A stretch of DNA of 64,000 nt, taken from positions 26,677 to 90,676 of the forward strand of contig CAKZQQ010000007.1 in assembly GCA_937141405.1 (NCBI GenBank), given 5' to 3'. Origin of the DNA: an uncultured Campylobacterota bacterium (GTDB lineage Bacteria; Campylobacterota; Campylobacteria; Campylobacterales; Sulfurovaceae). Positions 9,228 through 19,216 of the stretch are shown in pieces. Position 1 is the first letter of the stretch, and each line of letters starts with the position of its first letter. Both the position numbers and the translations under genes were made by a program. Under the pieces are notes generated by a model, which did not search any database, was not told where the DNA came from, and was given only the letters and a program-made list of their open reading frames with translations.

Positions 9228-9843
9228 CTTTTCTAAAAAACTTATCCTTTTAATTGCGCCTACGATAATCTACATGCTTATGCGTCTTTTATGGCTTACA
9301 ACAAGAAAACATTTTAACTTTTCTGAGGTTATAGAAAAAGAGAAACAATACCTTTGCACATGCTGGCATGGCGAGCTTCTCTTTAGCCCCCAAGCCTATA
9401 GAAAACTGCACCCAAAAAACATTTCCAATGCGATGATTTCCCAACATTTTGATGGAGAGATCATCGCACAAACGCTCTCGTTTTTGGATATCAAAGCGAT
9501 CCGTGGTTCAAGCTCAAAAGGAGGCTCTAGAGTATTTCTAGAAGCCTTTAAAAGACTTAAGAGGGGCGAAGAGGTTCTCATCACTCCTGATGGACCTAGA
9601 GGTCCAAGACACACTCTGGGGGATGGCATCATCGCTTTGGCACAAAAACTTAATCTGCCGATTTTTATCATGAGTTACCAAGCAAGCAGTTATTGGCAGC
9701 TTAAAAGCTGGGATAAATTTATCATCCCCAAACCCTTTAGTAGAGTAGAGTTTTTTGCACAAAGTATAGATATAGGTGGTAAGAGCGAAGAAGAAGCAAA
9801 AAAGATCCTCAAAGATGCTATGATGAGGTACACGATAGCATAA
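9217..9843 (+). CDS. DUF374 family lysophospholipid acyltransferase-like protein
   Basis: About 208 aa. An N-terminal hydrophobic segment ([19 protein letters not shown]) suggests membrane anchoring. It is followed by the DUF374 core with [24 protein letters not shown] and [16 protein letters not shown]. The DUF374 family is related to PlsC-type acyltransferases, and the TPDGPRGP motif is diagnostic. The acyl acceptor is unknown, perhaps lipid A or a phospholipid. ATG at 9217 follows GTAAGG; it overlaps the end of miaB by 11 bases. Confidence 0.85.
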   Translation: MQVSFSKKLILLIAPTIIYMLMRLLWLTTRKHFNFSEVIEKEKQYLCTCWHGELLFSPQAYRKLHPKNISNAMISQHFDGEIIAQTLSFLDIKAIRGSSSKGGSRVFLEAFKRLKRGEEVLITPDGPRGPRHTLGDGIIALAQKLNLPIFIMSYQASSYWQLKSWDKFIIPKPFSRVEFFAQSIDIGGKSEEEAKKILKDAMMRYTIA

Positions 9844-9853
9844 GAAGTGAGCG

Positions 9854-10690
9854 ATGAAAGAGCAATTTTTAAAACTGAGTGAAGAATTTTTAGAGTACCT
9901 TTGGGATATCAGAGGGTATAGCGAAACATCTATCACTACTTATGAGATAGCGCTCAAGCAGATGCTTGAATATGCTACCTTTGAAAAAGATGAGGGTGTC
10001 ACTACGCTCAATATCACTCCATTTAGACACAAGATACTCAAAAATAGCAAAAAGACAATCGCAAAAAAACTCAGTGCCATACGCTCTTTTGTCAAATTTT
10101 TAAATGAGCAAAAAAATATGCATGTCATCATCTACCCGAGTGAGTCAATAAAGGTACCAAAAACACTTCCAAAACCGATTGAGCAAAATTATATCCAAGA
10201 GGTACTCCAGAGTGCCGATTTGGAACAAAAGGCCATTATATATATGCTCTATGGTTTAGGATTGAGGATTAGTGAACTCTCAAGTTTAAAACTTGAAGAT
10301 ATCAAAGATCACTGGACACAAATACACGGTAAAGGCAATAAAATGAGAGAACTTCCTCTCGTTGCTGAAGTGCAATCAGTCATCGATAGTTATATCGATA
10401 CCTACAAACCAAAGAAATATCTTTTTGAAAAAAATAACGCTCCTCTTAATAGTGCACAGCTTCGATATAAAATCACCAATATATTTAAAGCACACGGCAT
10501 CAAGACAACACCGCATCAGCTCAGACACTCTTTTGCAACTCATCTTCTCAATAGCGGTGCAAGAATTGCCGATGTGAGTGAACTCTTAGGGCATGCAACC
10601 ATGGCAACAACCCAGATATATACAAAACTAGCCGATAGTAAAAAACTTGAGGAGTACCTCAAGGCGCATCCATTGACTAAAAAGAGTTGA
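9854..10690 (+). CDS. Tyrosine recombinase, Xer-like
   Basis: A 278-aa tyrosine site-specific recombinase. It has the N-terminal SAM-like DNA-binding domain (residues about 1-95) and the catalytic domain with R138 (GLGLRISEL), K160 (GKGNKMRELP), H221 and R224 (HQLRHSFATH), H247 (LLGHATMATTQ) and nucleophile Y256 (IYTKL). All catalytic residues are present. XerH, the single chromosome-dimer resolvase described in Campylobacterota, is normally longer (about 350 aa). This shorter protein may be a XerC/D-like paralogue or the main resolvase of this lineage. No att site or phage genes are adjacent. It overlaps tilS by 14 bases at the 3' ends. Confidence 0.88.
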   Translation: MKEQFLKLSEEFLEYLWDIRGYSETSITTYEIALKQMLEYATFEKDEGVTTLNITPFRHKILKNSKKTIAKKLSAIRSFVKFLNEQKNMHVIIYPSESIKVPKTLPKPIEQNYIQEVLQSADLEQKAIIYMLYGLGLRISELSSLKLEDIKDHWTQIHGKGNKMRELPLVAEVQSVIDSYIDTYKPKKYLFEKNNAPLNSAQLRYKITNIFKAHGIKTTPHQLRHSFATHLLNSGARIADVSELLGHATMATTQIYTKLADSKKLEEYLKAHPLTKKS

Positions 10691-11666
10691 GTATCTCTGC
10701 TATCTTGATATCTTGTTTGAAACAGTAAGGTCGAATTTTTGGTGGAATTTTAGCGCCCCTGCAAAGCTCTTTGAACTCTTTTGGAAGCGTAACATCAAGA
10801 TAAGGGGCTATAAATACCTTCTCATCAAAGGTCTCAATAGCCCAACTGCCGCCTATAACAAGCGAGTCATTTTTTTCGATGTCATCTCTTTGTGCTCTAC
10901 TTAGCAGATAACCAAGCTTTTTGAGCGTTTTATCTACCGCACTTACCCTAACCCTCGCATCATCAATTTTAAGCACTCTAAGCTCTTTATCGGCATACAA
11001 AAGCCTATAGCCGCTTTGCAATTTGCAACAATCTTCCTCTATGTAACTCAAACTTCTTTTAATCCCCTCTTGAAACTCTGCAAGCAGGGCATCACTATAG
11101 TGCTTTCTAAAAAAGTTTCTCTCATAACTCTCATCACTATTGGTTGCATCTATGAAGTATCTATGGTCGTTTGCCTCTAGGTATTCTAGAAGCTCACTTT
11201 TTGTATGCTCCAAGAGTGGACGCGATATGATGTACCCCTCTTTTTGTACTTGTGCCTCTAAGCCTATAAGTTCACATACTCCCGAACCCTTTGTAAGCCG
11301 CATCAAAAACCACTCAAGCTTGTCATTAAGTTGGTGTGCCGTGAGTAAAATATCGTATCCATGCTCTGCTATGAGCTCTTCAAAGAAAGCATAACGAAAT
11401 GCTCTGGCATTTGCCTCAAAGTTATTTGTAAACTTTGGAGCTTCAATCTCAAAACAGTTGAGTTTGTACATTTTGGCTAACTCTTTAGCATAAGCTACCT
11501 CCTGGACGCTCTGCTCTCTGATGCCATAATCAACAATAGCGATGTCAAAATTGACACCCGCATCGACAAGTAGAAAAAAAAGTGCGCTTGAGTCTATACC
11601 GCCTGAAAATGCTAGGAGTGAACGCTTCTGCTTTACAAGCTCTGTAAACTCTTGTGACAACTTCAT
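10677..11666 (-). CDS. tilS: tRNA(Ile)-lysidine synthase
   Basis: A 329-aa PP-loop ATPase that converts C34 of the CAU-anticodon tRNA-Ile to lysidine so that AUA is read as Ile. The P-loop SGGIDS is at residues 21-26. TAHQLNDKLEWFLMRLTKGSG, SRPLLEHTKSELLEYL and YFIDATNSDESYERNFFR are TilS motifs. It lacks the long C-terminal domain of the E. coli enzyme, which is common. AUA codons are frequent in this window, so it is expected to be essential. Its start overlaps the rimO stop (ATGA). Confidence 0.94.
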   Translation of the reverse strand: MKLSQEFTELVKQKRSLLAFSGGIDSSALFFLLVDAGVNFDIAIVDYGIREQSVQEVAYAKELAKMYKLNCFEIEAPKFTNNFEANARAFRYAFFEELIAEHGYDILLTAHQLNDKLEWFLMRLTKGSGVCELIGLEAQVQKEGYIISRPLLEHTKSELLEYLEANDHRYFIDATNSDESYERNFFRKHYSDALLAEFQEGIKRSLSYIEEDCCKLQSGYRLLYADKELRVLKIDDARVRVSAVDKTLKKLGYLLSRAQRDDIEKNDSLVIGGSWAIETFDEKVFIAPYLDVTLPKEFKELCRGAKIPPKIRPYCFKQDIKIAEILNSF

Positions 11667-12985
11667 ACACTAGCCCCCTTTACGGTTCCCAAGAGTATCT
11701 CATCGCCAACAAGCTCACTGATATAGATGCGGTATCTTTTGCCAAAATCGATCGGCATATCTGAGCTATCATTGATAAGAATCTCGCCATCAATCTCTCG
11801 CTCCCAATTCAGCGGCTTTGCGCTAAGGAGATACTCATGCTCACTGCTCTCTTTTTCAATCACCACTTCTATCTCTGTGCCAACCAATTTTTCCAAAGAT
11901 GCCTTGACACTCTTTCTTGCGATTGCCCCTAACCTTTTAGCTCTCTTAGCTATAGTTTTTAGTTCAATCTGCTCCATACTAAAAGCTGCGGTATCCTCTT
12001 CGTTAGAGTATTCAAATACATTGAATCGATCAAACCCAAAATCCTCTGCATATTCACACAATCTCTCAAATGCCTCATCATCTTCACCGGGATGACCTAC
12101 GATAAAAGTGCTCCTTATAAAAGCGTTTGGTTTTGAATGCATATACTCTAAGAGCTCTTTCGTCTTTGTCTCTCCAAAGCCTCGCTTCATAGTCTTGAGC
12201 ATTCCGTCATCACTATGTTGGATAGGTATATCATAGTAGGTTTGAAAAAGAGGCGAATCAGCGATCGCATCAATAAGTGCAAATGTTGTCGTACTCGGAT
12301 AGAGATAGAGTATCTTTGCGCTTTGAACTCCCTCTATCTTCTCCACTGCTTTTATAAGTTCTGCGAGCCCATCTTTAAGCCCTAAATCTCTGCCGTAACT
12401 TGAGCTATCTTGTGAGATAAAACTAAAATCCCAATAGCCTCTTGCAACTAGGGACTTGACCTCTTTGACAATCGAGTCAATCCCTCTTGAGTGGAGTTTG
12501 CCTTTGAAATTTGGAATGGCACAAAATGAGCATGACTGGTTGCACCCCTCTGCAATCTTGATATAAGCATGATAACTTGAGCCTGTGATGACTCTTGAGA
12601 CATCCTCGTTTGCTAAAAAAACACTAGGGGAGTAGCTACTCTTTTTTGCCTCTATCAACCTATCTATATTGTCATAATCGCCAACACCTGTAAATATGTC
12701 AACCTCACTCAAATCTTTTTGAAGTTCCTCCTTATAGCGCTCACTCAAACAGCCGCTTATAACGAGAAGAGAGTCCTTTTTTCGCAAAGCGTGTAACTCC
12801 ATAATAGTCTCTAAGGACTCCGTTTTTGCTGCCTCTATAAAACCACAGGTATTGACAATAATGACATCAGCGCTACTAGGATCATCAACTACTTTGTATT
12901 GACTTAACTTGCCGAGCATTACTTCGCTATCGACTAGATTTTTTGTACATCCTAAACTCACTAGATGGAGTGTTTTTTGTCCCAT
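11663..12985 (-). CDS. rimO: Ribosomal protein uS12 methylthiotransferase
   Basis: A 440-aa radical SAM enzyme that methylthiolates Asp88 of ribosomal protein S12. It begins MGQKTLHLVSLGCTKNLVDSE, then NTCGFIEAAK and SGCLSERY for the N-terminal cluster, the radical SAM motif CNQSCSFCAIP (CxxxCxxC) and a C-terminal TRAM domain. The SLGCTKNLVDSE and FIGH-like residues favour RimO over MiaB. The frame is open upstream to 13066, but ATG at 12985 gives the family N-terminus. Divergent from miaA. Confidence 0.95.
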   Translation of the reverse strand: MGQKTLHLVSLGCTKNLVDSEVMLGKLSQYKVVDDPSSADVIIVNTCGFIEAAKTESLETIMELHALRKKDSLLVISGCLSERYKEELQKDLSEVDIFTGVGDYDNIDRLIEAKKSSYSPSVFLANEDVSRVITGSSYHAYIKIAEGCNQSCSFCAIPNFKGKLHSRGIDSIVKEVKSLVARGYWDFSFISQDSSSYGRDLGLKDGLAELIKAVEKIEGVQSAKILYLYPSTTTFALIDAIADSPLFQTYYDIPIQHSDDGMLKTMKRGFGETKTKELLEYMHSKPNAFIRSTFIVGHPGEDDEAFERLCEYAEDFGFDRFNVFEYSNEEDTAAFSMEQIELKTIAKRAKRLGAIARKSVKASLEKLVGTEIEVVIEKESSEHEYLLSAKPLNWEREIDGEILINDSSDMPIDFGKRYRIYISELVGDEILLGTVKGASV

Positions 12986-13039
12986 TACCGCTCTTTTTTT
13001 GAATGAATTATAGCATAAGATATTTATTATGTTATCATT

Positions 13040-13945
13040 ATGCTTATGTATAATCACCCAAAACAATTAGCAATCATAGGACCAACTGCAAGCGGTAAAA
13101 GTGCACTTGCAATCAAGATAGCAAAAGAGCTTGATGCAGATATTCTTTCGCTTGATTCACTCGCCATCTATAAAGAGATCGATATCGCCTCAGCTAAACC
13201 GACCAAAGAGGAGATGGATGGCATCACACATTACGGGATCGACCTCATCTATCCCAATGAGCCTTTTGATGTGACAATATATGTAGAGCTTTACAGAGAA
13301 GTTTACAAGAGAGCTCGAGAAAAAAATAGGACACTCATTATCGTCGGAGGGACAAGTTTTTATCTTCAAACGCTCCTAAAAGGTATCAGCAACACACCAA
13401 AACTTAATGAAGAAGAGCAAGCTTATGTTGCGCATCTGCTCCAAGATAAACAAAAAGCCTATGAGTTGCTTTTAAAAATTGACCCACACTATATCTCTAA
13501 AATTGCAAGTAATGATCGCTATAGGATAGAAAAAGCGCTTGCAATCTATGTCGCATCCAAGATGGCTCCTAGTCTCTATTTTGAGCAAAATCCACCTCAA
13601 CCTATCATAGAGGATAGACTCCCAATCTATGAGATAAGCGTAGAAAAAGAGTACCTTTTAAATCGCATAGAAAAAAGAACGGCGATGATGTTACAAGATG
13701 GACTTGTAGAAGAGGTGAGTTACCTCAAGGAAAAGTATGGAATCGCGCCTCACTGCATGAAAGCTATAGGGATCAAAGAGACGCTTGATTTTATCGAAGA
13801 TAGGATAGATGAAAAGGAGCTTGCTTCACTCATCTCTATTCACACAAGACAACTTGCTAAAAGACAAAATACTTTCAATAAAACGCAATTTAAAGAGAAG
13901 ATAAGCGGTGGATGCGATAGTATATATGAAGAGATTCTGAGATAA
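13040..13945 (+). CDS. miaA: tRNA dimethylallyltransferase
   Basis: A 301-aa enzyme that transfers the dimethylallyl group to A37 of tRNAs reading UNN codons, the step before MiaB. The P-loop GPTASGKSALA, the substrate motif DSLAIYKEIDIASAKPT, GGTSFYLQTLLKG and the C-terminal TRQLAKRQNTF (tRNA contact) are all clear. ATG at 13040 or 13046 would both serve. Downstream a short CGCAC/GTGCG hairpin (13955-13968) without a T-run separates it from the convergent nuoN. Confidence 0.95.
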   Translation: MLMYNHPKQLAIIGPTASGKSALAIKIAKELDADILSLDSLAIYKEIDIASAKPTKEEMDGITHYGIDLIYPNEPFDVTIYVELYREVYKRAREKNRTLIIVGGTSFYLQTLLKGISNTPKLNEEEQAYVAHLLQDKQKAYELLLKIDPHYISKIASNDRYRIEKALAIYVASKMAPSLYFEQNPPQPIIEDRLPIYEISVEKEYLLNRIEKRTAMMLQDGLVEEVSYLKEKYGIAPHCMKAIGIKETLDFIEDRIDEKELASLISIHTRQLAKRQNTFNKTQFKEKISGGCDSIYEEILR

Positions 13946-13979
13946 CCCTACCACCGCACGCAAGTGCGATCAGGAGCTA

Positions 13980-15470
13980 TCAAAGAACCGAGTAATCTAT
14001 CATATAGGTGATATATGAGAGAAGCTGTTGAAAGAAAAATACCGATGTAACGGTAACGATAACTGCTATTCCTATGATTACCATAAGCGGTTTTGAGATG
14101 TTATAATAAACCGTATTCATATCTTTATTTGGCTCTTTAAGGAACATATAGACAATCAGTTTAAGATAGTAGTATGCCGCTATAGCACTATTGAGTCCCA
14201 TAATGACAGCAAGCCAAATATACCCTTTATCGACAGCGGCACTCATAATATAGAGTTTTCCCCAAAATACAGAAAATGGCGGAACGCCTGCAAGTGAGAG
14301 CATAAAGAGTGCCATTACTACAGCGCCCATAGGAATCACCTTGATAAGACCTGCAAATTTTTCATACGGATGGTCAAATCTAAGACTATAGCGTCTCTTT
14401 TTATGTCTTGATATCCAAAGCATTGTAAAGGCTCCGAGATTTGTAAACATAAAGAGCGTATAGTAGACAAATATACTCACATCTCCTTTTGTTGTACCAA
14501 GTGCAAGCGCAGACATAACAAATCCTGCATGTGCGATAGATGAGTATGCAAGCATTCTTTTGACATCTTCTTGCACAAGTGCCATGATATTTGCAAGTGT
14601 CATCGTCAGTACTGCAAGCACCAAGATGATAACTCTAATTGGCTCAATACCAAGATCGATATAGGTTCCAAATATACGGAGTGCAACAACAAATGTTGCA
14701 ATCTTCGGCACTATCGACATATAACCGGCAAGTGGTGCAGGCGCGCCCTCATACACATCCGGTACCCAAGTATGGAAAGGGAAGAGTGATATCTTAAATG
14801 CAAAGGAGATGAGAAGTAAGACGCCACCGGCTATGATAACCGCTGATAATCCCGGCTCATTTAAACGATCTCCGATAACATCTTTGATAGCATAAAGCTC
14901 TATACTTCCCGTTGTCGCATAGATGAGCGCTGAACCCATCGCAAAAAATCCTGCTGCGACTGCTCCCATAGTAAAGTACTTCACGGCAGCCTCATAAGAG
15001 TTGCTTCTATTGTGCATCGCTATGAGTGTGTAAAGAGAGAGAGAAGCTGTCTCAAGACCCACAAAAATGAGTATCAAATTATCGCTTGTTACCATAAATT
15101 GGAAACCTGCAATCATAAACAAAAAGAGTGCAAAGAACTCAGGATATGAGAACTCATGGAATCTTTTTGATGTAAGTGCGAGCGGGATGAAAAGCATAGA
15201 AGTAACGAGGATAAGAAGTTGCGTTACTATGGCGATACCATCGACTAAGATAAGGTCAAAGAAACCTCTATCATTGACAACCAAACTGAGCACAGAACCG
15301 AAATCTACGAAAAGGATTAGTATCATCATCATAACATAGAACGATTTGTGAAGATCATTTTTGATAAGATCGATTATAAGTATAAGTAACCCACCGCAAA
15401 CTGCTATCAACATCGGTATCAGAGTTGGAAGATTAAGCTCTTGCATTGTAATGGAAATTTGGCCCAACAT
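13980..15470 (-). CDS. nuoN: NADH-quinone oxidoreductase subunit N
   Basis: A 496-aa proton-pumping membrane subunit of complex I, antiporter-like (ND2 type). There are about 14 hydrophobic segments. The conserved central region reads ISLFPFHTWVPDVYEGAP, followed by the loop VQEDVKRMLAYSSIAHAGF with the functional Lys. Last gene of the operon. GGAGGAG lies just before its ATG, inside the end of nuoM, and the two overlap as TAATG. Confidence 0.96.
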   Translation of the reverse strand: MLGQISITMQELNLPTLIPMLIAVCGGLLILIIDLIKNDLHKSFYVMMMILILFVDFGSVLSLVVNDRGFFDLILVDGIAIVTQLLILVTSMLFIPLALTSKRFHEFSYPEFFALFLFMIAGFQFMVTSDNLILIFVGLETASLSLYTLIAMHNRSNSYEAAVKYFTMGAVAAGFFAMGSALIYATTGSIELYAIKDVIGDRLNEPGLSAVIIAGGVLLLISFAFKISLFPFHTWVPDVYEGAPAPLAGYMSIVPKIATFVVALRIFGTYIDLGIEPIRVIILVLAVLTMTLANIMALVQEDVKRMLAYSSIAHAGFVMSALALGTTKGDVSIFVYYTLFMFTNLGAFTMLWISRHKKRRYSLRFDHPYEKFAGLIKVIPMGAVVMALFMLSLAGVPPFSVFWGKLYIMSAAVDKGYIWLAVIMGLNSAIAAYYYLKLIVYMFLKEPNKDMNTVYYNISKPLMVIIGIAVIVTVTSVFFFQQLLSYITYMIDYSVL

Positions 15471-16999
15471 TAGTTCTCCTCCTTATCTTCTGATCGCATA
15501 GAAGCGATAAGCTCTTTTGTTTTTGGTTTCACGGCTTTTGCTTCCATAAGCTCTAACATACTAGAGACTGAAACATCTATAGGTTTGAGTATAGGTGTTG
15601 GATAGACACCTAGCCAAACTACTATCAGCACAAGCGGGACAAGAGAAAAAGTCTCTCTTGCGTCAATATCAAGAAGCTTTTTATTCTCCTCGTTTGTCAC
15701 CTCGCCAAAAAATGTCTTTTTGAAAAGAGAGAGCATATATACTGCACCGACGATGATCGAAGCGCCTGCTAAGATCGTCAATATCGGTGAGACTTTATAA
15801 AAGCCTATGAGCACTAAGAACTCACCGACAAAACCAATCGTCAACGGTAATCCCACTGATGCCATAAGCATGATACCAAATATCATCGCATAGCGTGGCA
15901 TCACAAGCGCGAGGCCACCAAACTCACTCATAAGCTTCGTATGTCTTCTATCGTAGATCATCCCTACAAGCATAAACATTGCACCCGAGACGATACCGTG
16001 TGCTAGCATCTGAAATATCGAACCACTAATCCCTTGTGTATTCATAGCAAATGCCCCAAGCATGATAATCCCCATATGCGAAACAGATGAATAGGCGATA
16101 ACCTGCTTGATATCCTCTTGGGCATAAGCAACCATTGCCGTATAGATGATCATGATAATAGCAATAACGGCAATAGGAACAATCATTATCACCGAAGCAT
16201 CAGGAAAGAGCGGGAGAGAGAATCGCACAAATCCATATGTTCCCATTTTAAGAAGTACGGCTGCAAGTATGACAGAACCGATAGTCGGTGCTTGACCGTG
16301 CGCATAAGGCAACCATGTATGGAAAGGGAACATTGGTACCTTGATAGCAAACCCGATAAAAAATGCAGCAAAAAGCCACAGTTGCACATTGACACCCATC
16401 TTCAATTGATACCAATCAGTCAGAGCAAAGCTCCACACCCCTACGATATCATAATATGTAAACGCCAAGAAGAGAATACCTACAAGCATAATGAGTGAGC
16501 CTGTAAAAGTATATAGGAAGAACTTGATAGCTGCATAGACTCTCAGTGGCCCACCCCATGCGCCAATGATATAGAGCATAGGCACCAAAGAGAGCTCCCA
16601 GAAGAGATAGAAGACGATGACATCTAAAGAGACAAATACACCCACCATTGTCATCTCTAAAAAGAGAAGCGTGATGACCATATTTTTAATCTCATTCTTG
16701 ACGCTCATACTTATAATCCCGATGAGTGTCATAAGTGTTGCCATGATGACCAAGAAGAGACTAATCCCATCGACTGCAACATAATAGCTTATCCCAAAAT
16801 CAGGCACGATAGGAATCAACTCAACAAACTGCATTGCTGCACTTGTCCCATCAAAAGTCGCCCATAAAAACAAGGAGAGCGCAAATTCTACTGCGGCTAC
16901 ACTGATACCATACGCCCTTATGCTGTTCTTATCGATCACAAATCCAAGCAATCCTGCAATCGCCGGAAAAAATATCAATACACTTAAAATATTATCCAT
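15470..16999 (-). CDS. nuoM: NADH-quinone oxidoreductase subunit M
   Basis: A 509-aa antiporter-like membrane subunit (ND4 type). It carries LFWELSLVPMLYIIG with the conserved Glu of TM5, FAIKVPMFPFHTWLPYAHGQAP with the pumping Lys, and QEDIKQVIAYSSVSHMG. Proton translocation is the established role of NuoM. It lies ten bases after nuoL and is coupled to nuoN. Confidence 0.97.
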   Translation of the reverse strand: MDNILSVLIFFPAIAGLLGFVIDKNSIRAYGISVAAVEFALSLFLWATFDGTSAAMQFVELIPIVPDFGISYYVAVDGISLFLVIMATLMTLIGIISMSVKNEIKNMVITLLFLEMTMVGVFVSLDVIVFYLFWELSLVPMLYIIGAWGGPLRVYAAIKFFLYTFTGSLIMLVGILFLAFTYYDIVGVWSFALTDWYQLKMGVNVQLWLFAAFFIGFAIKVPMFPFHTWLPYAHGQAPTIGSVILAAVLLKMGTYGFVRFSLPLFPDASVIMIVPIAVIAIIMIIYTAMVAYAQEDIKQVIAYSSVSHMGIIMLGAFAMNTQGISGSIFQMLAHGIVSGAMFMLVGMIYDRRHTKLMSEFGGLALVMPRYAMIFGIMLMASVGLPLTIGFVGEFLVLIGFYKVSPILTILAGASIIVGAVYMLSLFKKTFFGEVTNEENKKLLDIDARETFSLVPLVLIVVWLGVYPTPILKPIDVSVSSMLELMEAKAVKPKTKELIASMRSEDKEEN

Positions 17000-17009
17000 T
17001 CTCTCTCCC

Positions 17010-18911
17010 TTAACCTATCGCCGATGAAATCAAGGCTGCAATGAGCAGTGCGACTGCGCCAAAGACCATCCAAGCTAAATAGTTTGATAGATTACCGCTT
17101 TGCATCTTCCTTGATCCATCACCGCTTTTATAGACCACATTGGCTATCGCATCGACAGTCGCATCAACGATTTTCATATCGATACTTTTCCAAAATATAC
17201 TAGAAAGTTCAGCATATGGTTTTGATATCATCTCTGCATATAGTTGCGGTATATAATATTGATTTGATAAGAGTCTATAGATGAAGCTATTCTCAGTTTT
17301 TTCGCTTCTCTTTAACCCTTTGATATATTTAAACGCAGCCAAGAGTATCCCGCCGACAGCAAATGCCAATACTATAGCTCCCAGTATGCTCGCTAGATGA
17401 TGTGTATGTTCGCTCATCTCATACTCCGGCAATAGATTTGTGATAAAGCCCTCAAACCAATCTTTTCCAAACCCTGCAATAGCAGCTAAAATTGCAAGCG
17501 GGCTCATTCCTATGAGTACATATGTGTACATCTCATGTGGATGGATACCAAATTCTTTATAGCGTGCATCGCCGTGGAAAGTTAAGAAGACCTGTCTAAA
17601 GCTATAAAATGCAGTCATCCCCGCAGTAATCACAAGCATTGCCCAAAGAATCAAACTTCCCTCATTGAATGCACTCTCTATGATCGCATCTTTTGAGAAA
17701 AACCCTGCAAGTGGTGGGATGCCGGCAAGCGCGAAGGACGCTAGACCCATATAAAGCCAAGTCCATCGCATCTTTTTACGCAAAGCCCCCATCTTAAAGA
17801 TATCAAGCTCATCGTGCATAGCATGCATCACATTTCCTGCACCCAAGAAGAGAAGCGCTTTGAAAAATGCGTGTGCCGCAAGGTGAAAGAGTGCTATCCA
17901 ATACGCACCAAGTCCGGCTGCTGCAAACATATATCCAAGTTGTGAGAGAGTTGAAAATGCAATGATTCTTTTTAAATCTCTATTGACAAGCGCCATAGAC
18001 GCCGCAAAGAATGCAACAAATGTTCCAAGTGAAGCGATGAAATAACTTACTCCGGCAACCTCTTCCATCCCGAAAAGCGGATTAGCACGAATGACCAAAA
18101 AGACTCCGGCAGTAACCATAGTCGCAGCATGGATAAGAGCAGAGACTGGTGTCGGCCCCTCCATCGCATCAGTCAACCAAGTATGGAGAGGAAATTGTGC
18201 CGATTTACCCATAGCACCGATAAAGAGTGCGATCGCTGCAGTGATCAATACTACCGGTGAGAGTTCAGCGAGTTTTGGGAATACCTCATCATATTGAAGC
18301 GAACCCGTATTCCAAAATATGATAAATATACCCACAAGCATACCAAGGTCAGCGATACGATTCATGATAAATGCTTCATTTGCTGCCCAAGAAGGAGAGA
18401 TAGATGGGTTGATATCTCTTGTGACATCTTTTTTGTGATACCAGAAACCTATGAGCAACCATGAGCAGACGCCAACACCTTCCCAACCGATAAAAAGTCC
18501 GGCAAAGTTATCACTCATAACAAGCACCATCATCGAAAAGACAAATGCTGAGAGATAAGAGAAAAATCTATTAAAACTTCTATCATGGTCCATATAACCG
18601 ATAGAGTAGATGTGTACAACTGTAGAGACCAAAGAGACGACGACCATCATCGTTACACTCACATGATCTGCTACAAAACCAAAGGGGATGGAGAGATCGC
18701 CAACAACAATCCAATCCATCATAGTCACATGGATTACCTCGTTAGTCATCGCGATATGGTATGCCAATGTTGCTGATGCCAAAAATGATATAAACAGAAG
18801 CAACGATGCAACGATACCAACGAATGTCTGCTTTGGCACCATGACAAACATCAATGCAAAAAGAGAGCTGACAAAGGGAGCAAAGAGTGCGATATATACT
18901 AAATTTTCCAT
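17010..18911 (-). CDS. nuoL: NADH-quinone oxidoreductase subunit L
   Basis: A 633-aa ND5-type subunit at the distal end of the membrane arm. Motifs include WEGVGVCSWLLIGFWY, GKSAQFPLHTWLTDAMEGPTP and VNRDLKRIIAFSTLSQLGYM. Length includes the lateral C-terminal helix and final TM helix. Starts two bases after the nuoK stop. Confidence 0.97.
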   Translation of the reverse strand: MENLVYIALFAPFVSSLFALMFVMVPKQTFVGIVASLLLFISFLASATLAYHIAMTNEVIHVTMMDWIVVGDLSIPFGFVADHVSVTMMVVVSLVSTVVHIYSIGYMDHDRSFNRFFSYLSAFVFSMMVLVMSDNFAGLFIGWEGVGVCSWLLIGFWYHKKDVTRDINPSISPSWAANEAFIMNRIADLGMLVGIFIIFWNTGSLQYDEVFPKLAELSPVVLITAAIALFIGAMGKSAQFPLHTWLTDAMEGPTPVSALIHAATMVTAGVFLVIRANPLFGMEEVAGVSYFIASLGTFVAFFAASMALVNRDLKRIIAFSTLSQLGYMFAAAGLGAYWIALFHLAAHAFFKALLFLGAGNVMHAMHDELDIFKMGALRKKMRWTWLYMGLASFALAGIPPLAGFFSKDAIIESAFNEGSLILWAMLVITAGMTAFYSFRQVFLTFHGDARYKEFGIHPHEMYTYVLIGMSPLAILAAIAGFGKDWFEGFITNLLPEYEMSEHTHHLASILGAIVLAFAVGGILLAAFKYIKGLKRSEKTENSFIYRLLSNQYYIPQLYAEMISKPYAELSSIFWKSIDMKIVDATVDAIANVVYKSGDGSRKMQSGNLSNYLAWMVFGAVALLIAALISSAIG

Positions 18912-18913
18912 CT

Positions 18914-19216
18914 CTACCCCTTCATCGTAGCAAGATCATCAAGATCAAGCGTACCATTCTTTTTATAAATGAGAATCAAAAGCCCAAGTCCCACGGCAAC
19001 CTCACTCGCAGCTATAGCAATCACAAAAAATGCAAACATCTGACCTGAGAGATCATTGTAAAAATGGCCTGCAGCCGCTAAAGCTATATTGGCGGCATTG
19101 AGCATAATCTCTGTTGAGAAAAAGAGCATCAATAGATTCTTTCTTCTTACAACACCCATCAAACCTATCGCAAAAAGCAAACCGGATATTATCAAGTAGT
19201 GATTTAGTCCTATCAT
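18914..19216 (-). CDS. nuoK: NADH-quinone oxidoreductase subunit K
   Basis: A 100-aa, three-helix ND4L-type subunit. It has the pattern HYLIISGLLFAIGLMGVVRRKNLLMLFFSTEIMLNAANI with conserved Glu in TM2 and a second acidic residue in ASEVAVGLGLLI. Overlaps nuoJ by one base. Confidence 0.96.
   Translation of the reverse strand: MIGLNHYLIISGLLFAIGLMGVVRRKNLLMLFFSTEIMLNAANIALAAAGHFYNDLSGQMFAFFVIAIAASEVAVGLGLLILIYKKNGTLDLDDLATMKG

Noticed and set aside
13955..13968. CGCAC/GTGCG hairpin between miaA and nuoN as a terminator
   Set aside because: The stem is only 5 bp and no T-run follows on either strand, so it is mentioned but not annotated.
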